From positions 1 to 36,896 of the forward strand of contig JBEPTZ010000034.1 of assembly GCA_041691815.1 (NCBI GenBank): a stretch of 36,896 bases of DNA, written 5' to 3'. Origin of the DNA: 70-18 sp041691815 (GTDB lineage: Bacteria > Pseudomonadota > Alphaproteobacteria > Acetobacterales > Acetobacteraceae). Position 1 is the stretch's first letter; each line of letters begins with the position of its first letter. This document shows, piece by piece, positions 8,425 to 17,502 of this stretch. The notes under the pieces were generated by a model. That model had not been told where the DNA came from. It saw only the letters and a program-made list of their open reading frames with translations, and searched no databases. The position numbers and the translations under genes are program-made.

Positions 8425-9141
8425 CTAATAACTGAGAAATCCGCCATCCACCGGCAGCGTCACCCCGGTGATCCATTTGGCCATCTGCGAGGCGAGGAAC
8501 ACCGCCGGCTGGGCGATGTCGTCCGGGGTGCCGATGCGGCCGAGCGGGATGCGGCCTTTGAAGTGGGCCATGTAGTTGGGGTCCTGGCGGGCTTTCTCGT
8601 TCAGCGGCGTGGCGATCAGGCCGGGGCCGATGGCATTGACGCGGATGCCGTGCGGCGACAGTTCGATCGCCAGCGCCTTGGTCAGTGCGCGGACTCCGCC
8701 CTTGGAAGTGGTGTAGGCGGCCGAGTTCGGGGCGGCGACGAAGGATTGCACCGAGCCGATATTGATGATCGCGCCCTTGGTTTCCTTCAGTTGGGCGATG
8801 AAGGCGGTGGTGACGTTGAACATGCCGTCGAGGTTGACCGCGAGTGTCGCGTCCCAGGCGGCGCGGGCGTCGGCGTCGTCCACCTTGCCGCGGCGGATGA
8901 TGCCGGCGTTGTTGACCAGGATGTCGATCGGGCCGTGGCTGGCGCGGATGCTGGCGGCCAGCGCGTCGACGGCGGCGCGGTCGGTGACGTCGAGCCGGTA
9001 GGACAGGGCGGCGGTGACCGGGGTGACATCGGCGATTATCACGCGGGCGCCGGCGGCGGCCATCGCCTGGGCGATGCCGGCGCCGATGCCGGAGGCGGCG
9101 CCGGTGACGAGGGCGAGCTTGTCTTGCAATAGGCCGGGCAT
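8425..9141 (-). CDS. Short-chain dehydrogenase/reductase (classical SDR)
   Basis: A 238-residue classical SDR: cofactor motif TGAASGIG near the N-terminus, NNAG, the catalytic Ser in the IGSVQSF strand and YTTSK for the Tyr/Lys pair, ending with the usual C-terminal VDGG. Such enzymes interconvert alcohols or sugars and their ketones using NAD(P)(H). The acidic residue in VIIADV after the second strand suggests NAD(H) preference, which is an inference. The start is ATG 9141, with AGGAG about 7 bases upstream. It is transcribed divergently from an MFS carrier gene, so the carrier's substrate or a downstream metabolite may be its substrate. Confidence 0.85.
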   Translation of the reverse strand: MPGLLQDKLALVTGAASGIGAGIAQAMAAAGARVIIADVTPVTAALSYRLDVTDRAAVDALAASIRASHGPIDILVNNAGIIRRGKVDDADARAAWDATLAVNLDGMFNVTTAFIAQLKETKGAIINIGSVQSFVAAPNSAAYTTSKGGVRALTKALAIELSPHGIRVNAIGPGLIATPLNEKARQDPNYMAHFKGRIPLGRIGTPDDIAQPAVFLASQMAKWITGVTLPVDGGFLSY

Positions 9142-9269
9142 CTGGGTCTCCTGCGCTGTGCCGATGAGGGGGCGGCGGACTCTCACCCATGCGCCTCTCG
9201 ACGGCAAGCGTGGCGGTTGACGCCGGCGCGGGGGGGTCGCATCGTGTTGCAGTACGCAACGAGGCTGCC

Positions 9270-10472
9270 ATGATTTCCCGCGACAACCGCGTCAACGCGC
9301 TGATCGGCACCGGACACTTCCTGTCGCATTTCTACGGGCTGTGCCTGCCGCCGATGTTCCTGTTCTGGCAGGGCGCGTTCCAGGTGTCGTATGCGCAGCT
9401 TGGCCTGGCGGTGATGCTGATGGCCGGCGCCACCGCGGTGCTGCAGACGCCGGTGGGCTTTCTGGTGGACCGGCACGGGGCGCGGCGGTTTCTGGTCGGC
9501 GGCATCCTGCTGATGGCGCTGGGGATCGCCGGGATGGGGCTGGCGACGGCATACTGGCAGGTGCTGGTGCTGGCGCTGCTGTCGGGCGTGGGCAACTCGG
9601 TGATCCATCCGGTGGACTACGCCATCATGTCGGGCTCGGTGAGCAAGGAGGGCATGGCGCGGTCGTTCTCGGTCCATACCTTCAACGGCAATCTCGGCAA
9701 TGTCAGCGCGCCGCCGGTGATCATCGCGCTTTCGGCGGCGCTGGGCTGGCGCGGGGCGTTGCTGGTGGTGGGCCTGCTTGGGGTGCCGCTGGTGCTGGCG
9801 GTGCTGCTGCAAAGCCGCATCCTGACCGACCAGGCGCGGCCGCAGCCGGCGGCCGGGATGAAGGCGATCAGCGGGCGGCAGTTGCTGCTGACCAAGCCGA
9901 TGCTGCTGTTCTTCGGCTTCTATCTGCTGGGGGCGATGGCCGGCGCCGGGGTGCAGGCGTGGCTGATCACCGTGCTGCACACCGTGAAGGGGCTGGGGGT
10001 GGAGGTGGCGTCGTCGGCGCTCACCGGCTATCTGGCGGGCGTCGCCGCCGGGGTACTGGTGGGCGGCTACGCGGTGGGGCGTCTGCAGAACCGGCTGCTG
10101 GGCTTCGTGGTGCTGAGCACGGTGATCTCGTCAGCGCTGATGCTGGCGGTGGCCGGCGCCAGCCTGCCGGGGATCGTGGTGATCGTGGTGATGTTCGCCG
10201 CCGGGCTGGGGCTGGGCACCACCCGCACGCCGCGCGACATGATGGTGAAGGATGCCGCACCCGCCGGGCAGATCGGCAAGGTGTTCGGCTTCATCTCCTC
10301 TGGCCTGCCGCTGGGCACGGCGCTGACGCCGGTGCCGTTCGGCTTCCTGATCGACCGCGGGCATCCGGAACTGGTGCTGGTGCTGGTGGCGGCGCTGCTG
10401 GTGGGGAGCCTGTTGTGCCTGGGCGTCGCGCGTGGCTCGGCGCGGGTGGCGCTGGTGGCGGCGGCAGAGTAG
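9270..10472 (+). CDS. Major facilitator superfamily transporter
   Basis: A 400-residue hydrophobic protein with about twelve transmembrane helices. An MFS motif-A-like loop occurs after helix 2 (GFLVDRHGARRFLVGG), and there is a family-typical stretch GVGNSVIHPVDYAIMSG. I start it at ATG 9270, which has GAGG 5 bases upstream; an earlier in-frame ATG at 9189 would add an implausible hydrophilic extension. The substrate cannot be read from the sequence. The divergent SDR and the following PLP-enzyme and M20 genes suggest uptake or efflux of an amino-acid-like or carboxylate compound. The gene ends 6 bases before the convergent DSD1-type gene. Confidence 0.83.
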   Translation: MISRDNRVNALIGTGHFLSHFYGLCLPPMFLFWQGAFQVSYAQLGLAVMLMAGATAVLQTPVGFLVDRHGARRFLVGGILLMALGIAGMGLATAYWQVLVLALLSGVGNSVIHPVDYAIMSGSVSKEGMARSFSVHTFNGNLGNVSAPPVIIALSAALGWRGALLVVGLLGVPLVLAVLLQSRILTDQARPQPAAGMKAISGRQLLLTKPMLLFFGFYLLGAMAGAGVQAWLITVLHTVKGLGVEVASSALTGYLAGVAAGVLVGGYAVGRLQNRLLGFVVLSTVISSALMLAVAGASLPGIVVIVVMFAAGLGLGTTRTPRDMMVKDAAPAGQIGKVFGFISSGLPLGTALTPVPFGFLIDRGHPELVLVLVAALLVGSLLCLGVARGSARVALVAAAE

Positions 10473-10478
10473 CGGGGG

Positions 10479-11591
10479 CTACCAGCCGTTCACCCGCGGC
10501 CAGATCTCCGCCACCGTCTCGTCGCCATCGACGACGAAATAGCGGTCATGTGCGGCGGCGGTGAGGCAGGCGTGGTTGGGCGCGATGCGCAGCCGGTCGC
10601 CGACCTTGAAGCTGTCGGCGGAGATCGAGGGATCGAGTTCGATCACCCCGTGTTCCTGGTTGGCGCGGCGAACGATGGAGTGGCCGTAGCTGCGGCGGCC
10701 CAGCGTGTCGAGCATCAGGCCGAAGCCGTAATCGGTGGCGGTGGCCTCGGTGCTGCGGTCTTTCGACAGCGCCATGGCGCCGGCGTCGACGACGATGCGG
10801 TTCTCGGCGAGGCGGCGGCCGATGACGCTGGCCAGCACGGTGAGCGCCAGCGAGTCCGGCGCCACGGTGCCGATCTCGGCCTGGAACAGGTCGCCGAACA
10901 TGTAGACGCCGGGGCGGGTCTCGGTGGCGCCCTCCAGCGTGGCGGCGTGGAGTGCTGTGGGCGAACTGCCGACCGAGACCACCGGGCAGGGGAAGCCGGC
11001 GTCGCGCAGCCGGGTGGCGGCGGTGACGGCGGCCAGCCGCTCGGTCTCGGCGATCCGCGCCATGTCGGCGGGGCTGCGGCCGGCATAGGAGTGGCCGGCA
11101 TGGGTGAGCACGCCGGCCAGGCAGGGGCCGAGGCGGCCGGCAATGTCGAGCAGGGCCGGATCATCGGGCGCCAGGCCCCCGCGCGCCTCGCCGCAATCGA
11201 TCTCGATCAGCGCCCGGATGGCGCCGGGGCGGGCGGCGATGGCACTGGCGGTATCGGCGTCGTCGGTGATCAGCGTGAGGGTGGCGCCGGAACTGGCGAG
11301 GCGGACCACGGCGTCCAGCTTATGCGGTGTGATGGCGACCGCGTAGAGGATGTCGGTGATGCCGTGGGCGAGGAAATATTCGGCCTCGGCCAGGGTGGAG
11401 ACGGTGATGCCGCCGGCGGCCGGTGGCACCGCCAGCGCCATGCGGGCGACGTCGTGCGATTTCGCGGTCTTCAGGTGCGGGCGCAGGGTGACGCCGTGGC
11501 GGGCGACGGCGGCGCCCATGCGGGCCAGGTTGCGCTGCAGGATGCCGCGATCGAGCACCAGGCAGGGGGTGGGCAGGTCCTCGAGCTTCAT
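10479..11591 (-). CDS. DSD1-family PLP enzyme (D-threonine aldolase / D-serine dehydratase-like)
   Basis: A 370-residue fold-III PLP enzyme: an alanine-racemase-like barrel followed by a D-serine-dehydratase-like C-terminal domain. The N-terminus LPTPCLVLDRGILQRNL leads to RPHLKTAKS, where Lys41 is the expected Schiff-base lysine. The C-terminal PNHACLT puts His340 and Cys342 in the place of the zinc ligands of eukaryotic D-serine dehydratase and D-threonine aldolase. The likely reaction is metal- and PLP-dependent cleavage or dehydration of a D-beta-hydroxy amino acid (D-threonine, D-serine or 3-hydroxy-D-aspartate); which one is not resolved. The gene starts 19 bases after the stop of the threonine-synthase-like gene and probably shares its transcript. 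Confidence 0.83.
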   Translation of the reverse strand: MKLEDLPTPCLVLDRGILQRNLARMGAAVARHGVTLRPHLKTAKSHDVARMALAVPPAAGGITVSTLAEAEYFLAHGITDILYAVAITPHKLDAVVRLASSGATLTLITDDADTASAIAARPGAIRALIEIDCGEARGGLAPDDPALLDIAGRLGPCLAGVLTHAGHSYAGRSPADMARIAETERLAAVTAATRLRDAGFPCPVVSVGSSPTALHAATLEGATETRPGVYMFGDLFQAEIGTVAPDSLALTVLASVIGRRLAENRIVVDAGAMALSKDRSTEATATDYGFGLMLDTLGRRSYGHSIVRRANQEHGVIELDPSISADSFKVGDRLRIAPNHACLTAAAHDRYFVVDGDETVAEIWPRVNGW

Positions 11592-11610
11592 GCCGGTTGG
11601 TTCCCAGGGC

Positions 11611-12744
11611 TTACAGCGCGATGCCGAGCAGATCGGCGATACGCGGCGTGGCCTTGAGGCCGCTGCCGGTCAGCACCAGCACAGTGGTCTGCTCCGGCCG
11701 GATGGCGCCGCTGTCGAGCAGGCGGGAGAACGCGGCGGCGGCCTGGGCGCTGGTCGGCTCGACATAGACGCCGGTGCGGGCCAGCGCGAGGGTGGCGGCG
11801 GCGATTTCGGCCTCGCTGAGCAGCACCGCGCCGCCGCCGGAGCCGCGCAGGGCGCCGAGCACCTCGGGCAGCCGCAGCGGCTGGGCGATGGCGGTGCCCT
11901 CGGCGATGGTCGGGCGGATCGGGGTTTGCACCATGGTGTCGCCGCCGGCCAGGAAGGTGGCGGCGATCGGGCCGCAATTCTCCGGCTGGGCGGCGAACAG
12001 GCGCGGCAGCGACTCGATCTCGCCGGCGCGCAGCAGTTCGGCAAAACCGATCTCGCAGCCGAGCACGTTGGAGCCGGCGCCGCAGGGGATGATGATGTTG
12101 TCCGGGGCGCGGAAGCCGAGATCCTCCCACAGCTCGTAGGCCAGCGTCTTGGTACCGTGCAGGAAGAACGGCTGCCAGTTATGGCTGGCGTAGAACACCT
12201 CGGCGGCGCGGGCGACGGCGGCGTCCGACGTCGCCTGGCGGCTGCCGGGGATCAGTTCCACCTCGGCGCCATAGGCGCGCATGGCGACGGTCTTGGCCGG
12301 GCTGGTGCTGTCCGGCGCCATGATGGTGGCCTGCATCCCGCCGGCGGCGGCATAGGCGGCGACGGCGGCGCCACCGTTGCCGCTGCTGTCCTCCAGCACC
12401 GCATCGACGCCCTGCTGGCGCAGCAGCGACAGCATCACGCTGGCGCCGCGATCCTTGAAGCTGCCGGTGGGCATGAACCATTCGCATTTCAGCAGCGCCT
12501 CGGCACCGTGCAGGCGGCGCGGCACCAGCGGCGTGCAGCCCTCGCCCATGCTGATCGGCTGGGCGCAGGCCAGCGGCAGGGCGGCACGGTAGCGCCAGAT
12601 GCTGCGCTCTGCGGTGTCGATCTGGCGGCGGGTGATGCCGGGCAGCGGGGTGAGCAGCAGCGGGGCGTGGGCGGTGCCGCACCAGCGCGGCGCCTCGATC
12701 GGGAAGGTTTCACCGGAGCGCGGATCAAGATAGGCGGGTGTCAT
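11611..12744 (-). CDS. Threonine-synthase-like PLP-dependent enzyme
   Basis: A 377-residue fold-II PLP protein. Key elements are EGCTPLVP, the PLP lysine motif GSFKDRGAS (Lys97), the phosphate-binding SSGNGGAA (about 120-127), IIPCGAGSNVLG and a C-terminal TGSGLK. This resembles threonine synthase and related beta-eliminating lyases. A biosynthetic thrC is normally next to hom or thrB; here the partners are a D-amino-acid-type PLP enzyme and a divergent M20 peptidase, so a catabolic lyase acting on a beta-substituted amino acid is a fair alternative. ATG 12744 is used; 83 bases separate it from the divergent M20 gene. Confidence 0.8.
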   Translation of the reverse strand: MTPAYLDPRSGETFPIEAPRWCGTAHAPLLLTPLPGITRRQIDTAERSIWRYRAALPLACAQPISMGEGCTPLVPRRLHGAEALLKCEWFMPTGSFKDRGASVMLSLLRQQGVDAVLEDSSGNGGAAVAAYAAAGGMQATIMAPDSTSPAKTVAMRAYGAEVELIPGSRQATSDAAVARAAEVFYASHNWQPFFLHGTKTLAYELWEDLGFRAPDNIIIPCGAGSNVLGCEIGFAELLRAGEIESLPRLFAAQPENCGPIAATFLAGGDTMVQTPIRPTIAEGTAIAQPLRLPEVLGALRGSGGGAVLLSEAEIAAATLALARTGVYVEPTSAQAAAAFSRLLDSGAIRPEQTTVLVLTGSGLKATPRIADLLGIAL

Positions 12745-12827
12745 CGATCGGTCCTCATCGCCGCAGGCTGGCGCTGCGGCGGCGGTTGGTCAACCATGCG
12801 CGGCAGAGTATCAGGGAGCCGCAGGAC

Positions 12828-13940
12828 ATGCCGGATTTCGCCACCGAAGTAACCGCCCTGGCGCAGCAGATGGTGCGGATCGACAGCCGCAGCACGCTCT
12901 CCAACCTGGCGATGGCCGAGTGCGTCGAGGCGGCGCTGGGCGGGTTCGTGGTGGAGCGGCTGGATTATACCGATGTCGCCGGGGTGGCGAAGCGGGCACT
13001 GGTGGCGCGCAAGGGGGCGGGCAGCGGCGGGCTGGCGTTCTCCGGGCATATGGACACGGTGCCGGACACAGGCTGGCAGGATGATCCGTGGTCGGGCCGG
13101 ATCGCGGATGGCGTGTTGCACGGGCTGGGCAGTGCCGACATGAAAGGCCAGGTGGCGGCAGCCATCGTCGCAGCAAGACATCTGCCTGACAGAGTGCCGG
13201 TAACCCTGCTGATCACCACCGACGAGGAGACCACCAAGGCCGGCGCCCGGCTGGTCGCAGCGAAATCGGTGCTGGCGCGCGAGGCCGGGCTGTCCGGCAT
13301 CGTGGTGGTGGAGCCGACCGGCATGGTGCCGGTGCGCGGGCATCGCAGCTCGATCACCTTCACCGCTCTGGCGCACGGGGTGCAGGCGCATTCCTCCAGC
13401 GGGCGCGGGCGCAACGCCAACTGGGTGATGGCGCCGTTCCTGATGGAGATGCGGGCGATCCATCAGCGACTGCAGGACGATCCGGCGCTGCACGATCCCG
13501 GCTACGACCCGCCATTCGGCGACTTCAACCTGGTGATCGACAACCACGGAGCGCCGGTGAACATGACGGTGCCGCTCACCACCGTACGGATCAAGTTCCG
13601 CACCAGCGCCAGCGTCGACCCGCTGCCGATCCGCGATGCGGTGCGGGCGGCGGCAGCGCGCTGCGGGGTGGAACTCAGCGAACTGGCCGAGGGCAGGCCG
13701 CCGGAACTGCCGGCGACGCATCCGCTCATCCAACTCTGCGCCGCACTGACCGGGCGGGCGGCGGTGGTGGTGGCCTATGGCACCGATGCCTCGGAGTTGC
13801 AGGATATCGCGCCCTGCGTCGTGCTCGGCCCCGGCGATATCACGGTGGCGCATACCCCTGTGGAGCGCATCGCGCTGGCCGATCTGGCGGCTTCGGTGCC
13901 GGTGTTCATGCAACTGGCTCAGGCGGCGTCTTCTCCTTGA
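12828..13940 (+). CDS. M20-family metallopeptidase (ArgE/DapE/CPG2-like)
   Basis: A 370-residue zinc amidohydrolase. Visible active-site motifs are SGHMDTVP (His74, Asp76), GSADMKG (bridging Asp104), TDEE (catalytic base Glu133 and ligand Glu134), VVVEPTG and a late AHTPVE histidine. A dimerisation domain lies between. The family removes N-acyl groups or C-terminal residues from amino acids and small peptides. The start is ATG 12828, preceded by GGGAG and GCAGGA. It diverges from the threonine-synthase-like gene, and its end overlaps the convergent metF by 35 bases. Substrate unknown; neighbouring amino-acid enzymes suggest release of an amino acid that they then degrade. Confidence 0.85.
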   Translation: MPDFATEVTALAQQMVRIDSRSTLSNLAMAECVEAALGGFVVERLDYTDVAGVAKRALVARKGAGSGGLAFSGHMDTVPDTGWQDDPWSGRIADGVLHGLGSADMKGQVAAAIVAARHLPDRVPVTLLITTDEETTKAGARLVAAKSVLAREAGLSGIVVVEPTGMVPVRGHRSSITFTALAHGVQAHSSSGRGRNANWVMAPFLMEMRAIHQRLQDDPALHDPGYDPPFGDFNLVIDNHGAPVNMTVPLTTVRIKFRTSASVDPLPIRDAVRAAAARCGVELSELAEGRPPELPATHPLIQLCAALTGRAAVVVAYGTDASELQDIAPCVVLGPGDITVAHTPVERIALADLAASVPVFMQLAQAASSP

Positions 13941-14859
13941 CACCCAGAATATGGGCGATCGCGCGGGTCAGGTCCGGGCGGTTCAACGTGTAGAAATGGA
14001 ACTCGTCGACGCCATTGGCCTGCAGCACACGAACCTGCTCGGCGGCGACGATGCAGGCCACCATGCGGCGGATTTCCGGGTCGTTCTCGGTGCCGTCGAA
14101 CATATCGCCGAGCCAGCCGGGGATGCTGGTGCCGCACATCGCCGAGAACCGCACCGCCTGGGCGAAATTCGATACCGGCATGATGCCAGGCACGATCGGC
14201 GCGGTGATGCCGGCGGCCAGGCAGCGGTCGAGGAAGCGCAGATAGGTCGCGGTGTCGAAGAAATACTGGGTGATCGCCCTGGTGGCGCCGGCGTCGAGCT
14301 TGCGCTTCAAATTGTCCAGGTCGTCGAGCGGGCTGCGGGCGGCAGGGTGGATTTCCGGATAGGCGGCGACCGAGATTTCGAAGTCGGCGACCCGGCGCAG
14401 CCCGGCGACCAGATCGGCAGCATAGGCGTAGCCGCCGGGATGCGGGCTGTACTCGTTGCCGGGCGGCGGATCGCCGCGCAGCGCCACGACGTGACGGATG
14501 CCGGCCTCCCAGTAGCCGCGCGCCACGGCATCCACCTCGGCCCGCGTCGCGCCGACGCAGGTGAGGTGGGCGGCCGGCAGCAGATCGGTCTCCCGCACCA
14601 GCCGGGCCACGGTGGCGTGGGTGCGGGCCTGGGTGCTGCCACCAGCGCCGTAGGTCACCGAGACGAAGCGCGGCGCCAACGGGGCCAGCCGCTGGATGCA
14701 GGTCCAGAGCTGCTGCTCCAGTTCGGCGGTGCGCGGCGGGAAGAATTCGAACGACAGCTGCGGCGGCGCCTGTTGCGCACCCCGTGGCGGCAGCGGCCCG
14801 ATTCGCTCGCCGGCCAGCCAGCGCTGCAAGGTCGGGCGCGGGTCGTGCATGTCGCCCAT
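13906..14859 (-). CDS. metF: 5,10-methylenetetrahydrofolate reductase
   Basis: A TIM-barrel flavoprotein of about 317 residues that follows E. coli MetF along its whole length. It has SFEFFPPRT, FVSVTYGAGG, HLTCVGAT, the run GIRHVVALRGDPPPG, ISVAAYPEIHP, LKRKLDAGA, ITQYFFD and FHFYTLNR. It reduces methylenetetrahydrofolate to 5-methyltetrahydrofolate, the methyl donor for methionine synthase. I start at ATG 14859, which has AAGGG about 10 bases upstream; ATG 14850 or GTG 14916 are possible. It follows metE on the same strand and is likely co-regulated through the metE riboswitch. Its 3' end overlaps the convergent M20 gene by 35 bases. Confidence 0.93.
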   Translation of the reverse strand: MGDMHDPRPTLQRWLAGERIGPLPPRGAQQAPPQLSFEFFPPRTAELEQQLWTCIQRLAPLAPRFVSVTYGAGGSTQARTHATVARLVRETDLLPAAHLTCVGATRAEVDAVARGYWEAGIRHVVALRGDPPPGNEYSPHPGGYAYAADLVAGLRRVADFEISVAAYPEIHPAARSPLDDLDNLKRKLDAGATRAITQYFFDTATYLRFLDRCLAAGITAPIVPGIMPVSNFAQAVRFSAMCGTSIPGWLGDMFDGTENDPEIRRMVACIVAAEQVRVLQANGVDEFHFYTLNRPDLTRAIAHILGVKEKTPPEPVA

Positions 14860-14931
14860 CGGCGGTTTCCCTTGTCGAAAATTCGCGGCGAGATCGGTCA
14901 GGGTGCTGTGGCGCACCCCGACCGATGAGCA

Positions 14932-17271
14932 TCAGGCGTGGGCGCGTGCGGCCCCGATCCGTGCAGCCTGGGCGGCGGCGACCATGTTCTCGATCGCCGG
15001 CCGAACCTCCGGCCATTTGCGGGTTTTCAGGCCGCAATCCGGGTTCACCCAGATCTGGTCGGCCGGCAGCCGCCGCGCCGCCGCCGCCAGCAGCCGGGTC
15101 ATCTCGTCGGTGGCCGGCACGCGTGGCGAGTGGATGTCATAGACCCCGGGGCCGATCTCGGCCGGGTAGTGGTAATCGGCGAACGCGTCGAGCAACTCCA
15201 TCTGCGACCGCGCGGTCTCCATCGAGATCACATCGGCATCCATCGCGCCGATCGAGGCGATGATGTCGTTGAACTCCGAGTAGCACATGTGAGTGTGGAT
15301 CTGCGTCGCGTCCGCCACCCCGGAGGAGGTGATGCGGAAGCATTCCACCGCCCAGTCGAGGTAGCCCTGCCATTCGCCGTGGCGCAGCGGCAGCCCCTCG
15401 CGCAGCGCCGCTTCGTCGATCTGGATGATCGCGGCACCCGCCTTCTCCAGGTCCACCACCTCGTCGCGGATGGCGAAGGCGATCTGCCGGCAGGTGGCGC
15501 TGCGTGGCTGGTCGTCGCGCACGAACGACCAGTTGAGGATGGTGACCGGCCCGGTCAGCATGCCCTTCATCGGCCGCTCGGTCAGCGACTGCGCGTACTG
15601 CCACCAGGCGACCGTCATCGGCTGCGGGCGGGAGACGTCGCCATAGATGATCGGCGGGCGCACGCAGCGCGAGCCGTACGACTGCACCCAGCCGAATTTG
15701 GTGAACACGAAACCGGACAGTTGCTCGCCGAAATACTGCACCATGTCGTTGCGCTCGAACTCGCCATGCACCAGCACGTCGAGCCCGACCTGCTCCTGCC
15801 ACGCGACCGCGCGGGCGGTCTCCTGGCGCAGGAATTCGGCGTAGGCGGCGTCGTCGATCACCCCCTTGCCATGATCGGCGCGGGCCTTCCTGATCTCCGG
15901 GGTCTGCGGGAAGGAGCCGATGGTGGTGGTGGGGTAGGCCGGCAGATGCAGCCGGTCACGCTGGGTGGCGCGGCGGGCCTTGAAGGCGGACGGCCGGTGC
16001 GCCAGGGCGGGGTCAGTCGAGGCGGCGCGGGCCAGAACCGCCGGGTCGTTGATCCGCGGCGAGACGCGGCGCGAGGCGACTGCCGCCGAGGCCGCGGCCA
16101 ACGGGCCGGCGACGCTGTCGCGGCCGTGGTTCAGCGCCTTGGTCAGCACCGCCAGTTCGGCGATCTTCTGCACCGCGAAGGCGAGCCAGTTGCGGATTTC
16201 CTGATCCAGCCCGGTCTCGCGGTCGAGGTCGATCGGGGTGTGCAGCAGCGAGCATGACGGCGCCAGGACCACGCTGCGGCCGCTGGCGACCACCGGGGCG
16301 ACGCGGTCGAGGATGGCGTTGAGATCGGCCTTCCAGACGTTGCGCCCGTCGATCACCCCGAGCGACAATACCAGGTCGGGCCGCGCGCCGGCCAGCACCG
16401 CGGCGAGTTGCTCTGGCGCGCGGACCAGGTCGATGTGCAGGCCATGCACCGGCAGCGCCAGCGCGGTAGCAAGATTGTCGCCCAGCGCGCCGAAATAGGT
16501 GGTGAGCATCAGGCGCGGCGCCCCGGCGGCGCCGGTCAGCGCGGCATAAGCTCGCGCGTAGGCCGCGCGGGCGGCGTCGGTGAGGTCCAGCACCAGGCAG
16601 GGTTCATCAATCTGCACCCAGCCCGCGCCCGCATCGGCCAGCCCGCGGAGCACCTCGGCATAGACCGGCAGCAGACGCGCCAGCAGGGTCAGCGGGTCGA
16701 AGTCGCTGCCACGCGCCTTACCGAGCAGCAGGTAGCTGACCGGGCCGAGCAGCACCGGCCGGGTGTCGATGCCCAATGCTTTGGCTTCCAGATACTGGTC
16801 GAGCGCCTTGGTGGAGGCCAGCCGGAACACTTGGTCGACGGTGAATTCGGGCACCAGGAAATGGTAGTTGGTGTCGAACCACTTGGTCATCTCGGCGGCA
16901 GGCGCGCCCTCGCCGTCATGCGCGTGAGCATGGCCGCAGTCCGCGTGGACAATGTTGCCCTGGGCGCCGCGCGCCATGGCGAAATAGGTTTTCAGGCTGA
17001 CCCGATCTTCCGTGCTGCCGTAGATCGCCGGCACCGCGCCGACCATCGCGGTGGTGTCGAGCACATGGTCGTAGAGCGAGAAGTCGTTGGACGGCACGAT
17101 ATCGGCGCCCAACGCGCGCTGGCGCTTCCAGGCCTCGGCGCGCAGATCAGCGGCCGTGGCGAGCAGGGCGGCGGCATCGGTTTTCCCCGCCCAGTGGCTT
17201 TCCAGCGCGGTTTTCAACTCGCGCCGCGGGCCGATGCGCGGAAATCCGAGGGTGGCGACGGTGACGGTCAT
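14932..17271 (-). CDS. metE: Cobalamin-independent methionine synthase
   Basis: A 779-residue protein with the two MetE barrels. The N-terminal half begins TVATLGFPRIGPRRELK and contains the methyltetrahydrofolate polyglutamate site. The C-terminal half has the zinc ligands in THMCYSEFND (His and Cys), the Glu in VISMETARS and the Cys of VNPDCGLKTR, all conserved relative to E. coli MetE. It transfers the methyl of 5-methyltetrahydrofolate-polyglutamate directly to homocysteine. Length is close to the usual ~755. GAGG lies 6 bases before ATG 17271. A cobalamin riboswitch in the leader indicates repression when B12 is available, implying that a B12-dependent MetH exists elsewhere. Confidence 0.97.
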   Translation of the reverse strand: MTVTVATLGFPRIGPRRELKTALESHWAGKTDAAALLATAADLRAEAWKRQRALGADIVPSNDFSLYDHVLDTTAMVGAVPAIYGSTEDRVSLKTYFAMARGAQGNIVHADCGHAHAHDGEGAPAAEMTKWFDTNYHFLVPEFTVDQVFRLASTKALDQYLEAKALGIDTRPVLLGPVSYLLLGKARGSDFDPLTLLARLLPVYAEVLRGLADAGAGWVQIDEPCLVLDLTDAARAAYARAYAALTGAAGAPRLMLTTYFGALGDNLATALALPVHGLHIDLVRAPEQLAAVLAGARPDLVLSLGVIDGRNVWKADLNAILDRVAPVVASGRSVVLAPSCSLLHTPIDLDRETGLDQEIRNWLAFAVQKIAELAVLTKALNHGRDSVAGPLAAASAAVASRRVSPRINDPAVLARAASTDPALAHRPSAFKARRATQRDRLHLPAYPTTTIGSFPQTPEIRKARADHGKGVIDDAAYAEFLRQETARAVAWQEQVGLDVLVHGEFERNDMVQYFGEQLSGFVFTKFGWVQSYGSRCVRPPIIYGDVSRPQPMTVAWWQYAQSLTERPMKGMLTGPVTILNWSFVRDDQPRSATCRQIAFAIRDEVVDLEKAGAAIIQIDEAALREGLPLRHGEWQGYLDWAVECFRITSSGVADATQIHTHMCYSEFNDIIASIGAMDADVISMETARSQMELLDAFADYHYPAEIGPGVYDIHSPRVPATDEMTRLLAAAARRLPADQIWVNPDCGLKTRKWPEVRPAIENMVAAAQAARIGAARAHA

Positions 17272-17339
17272 GGCAGCCTCTAACCAAAGTTATGGCGAGA
17301 CCTGGGCCGGGCGCATGGCCGGCCGGCACCCCGCCGGGG

Positions 17340-17466
17340 ACGTTATGTGCCGAGGCAGGTCACCTGACTCGCGGGCCGCCGCCTGCAGCTGTGCGGACGG
17401 CGCCAGCGTCGTACCGGCTTCCCTCTTGGCTCCCCGCCAGAGGCGACGGGAAGGACCACGACCAGC
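17340..17466 (-). promoter_or_regulatory. Cobalamin riboswitch controlling metE
   Basis: Read on the minus strand, the metE leader contains AAGAGGGAA (17427-17419), CCGGT, a GCxGxCCGCxxAGCTG-like segment and GAGTCAGGTGACCTGCC (about 17370-17354), the last being the B12 box region. These appear in the order and spacing of the cobalamin aptamer. The aptamer ends about 70 bases before the metE ATG, and no U-tract terminator follows, so control is probably at translation initiation through a GC-rich helix near the Shine-Dalgarno sequence. Boundaries are approximate. The 305-base stretch 17272-17576 holds no gene, only this leader and the palindrome next to it. Confidence 0.88.
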
Positions 17467-17502
17467 GCATCTCGCGCCACGGCCCTTCGGATGTCAATGG
17501 CT

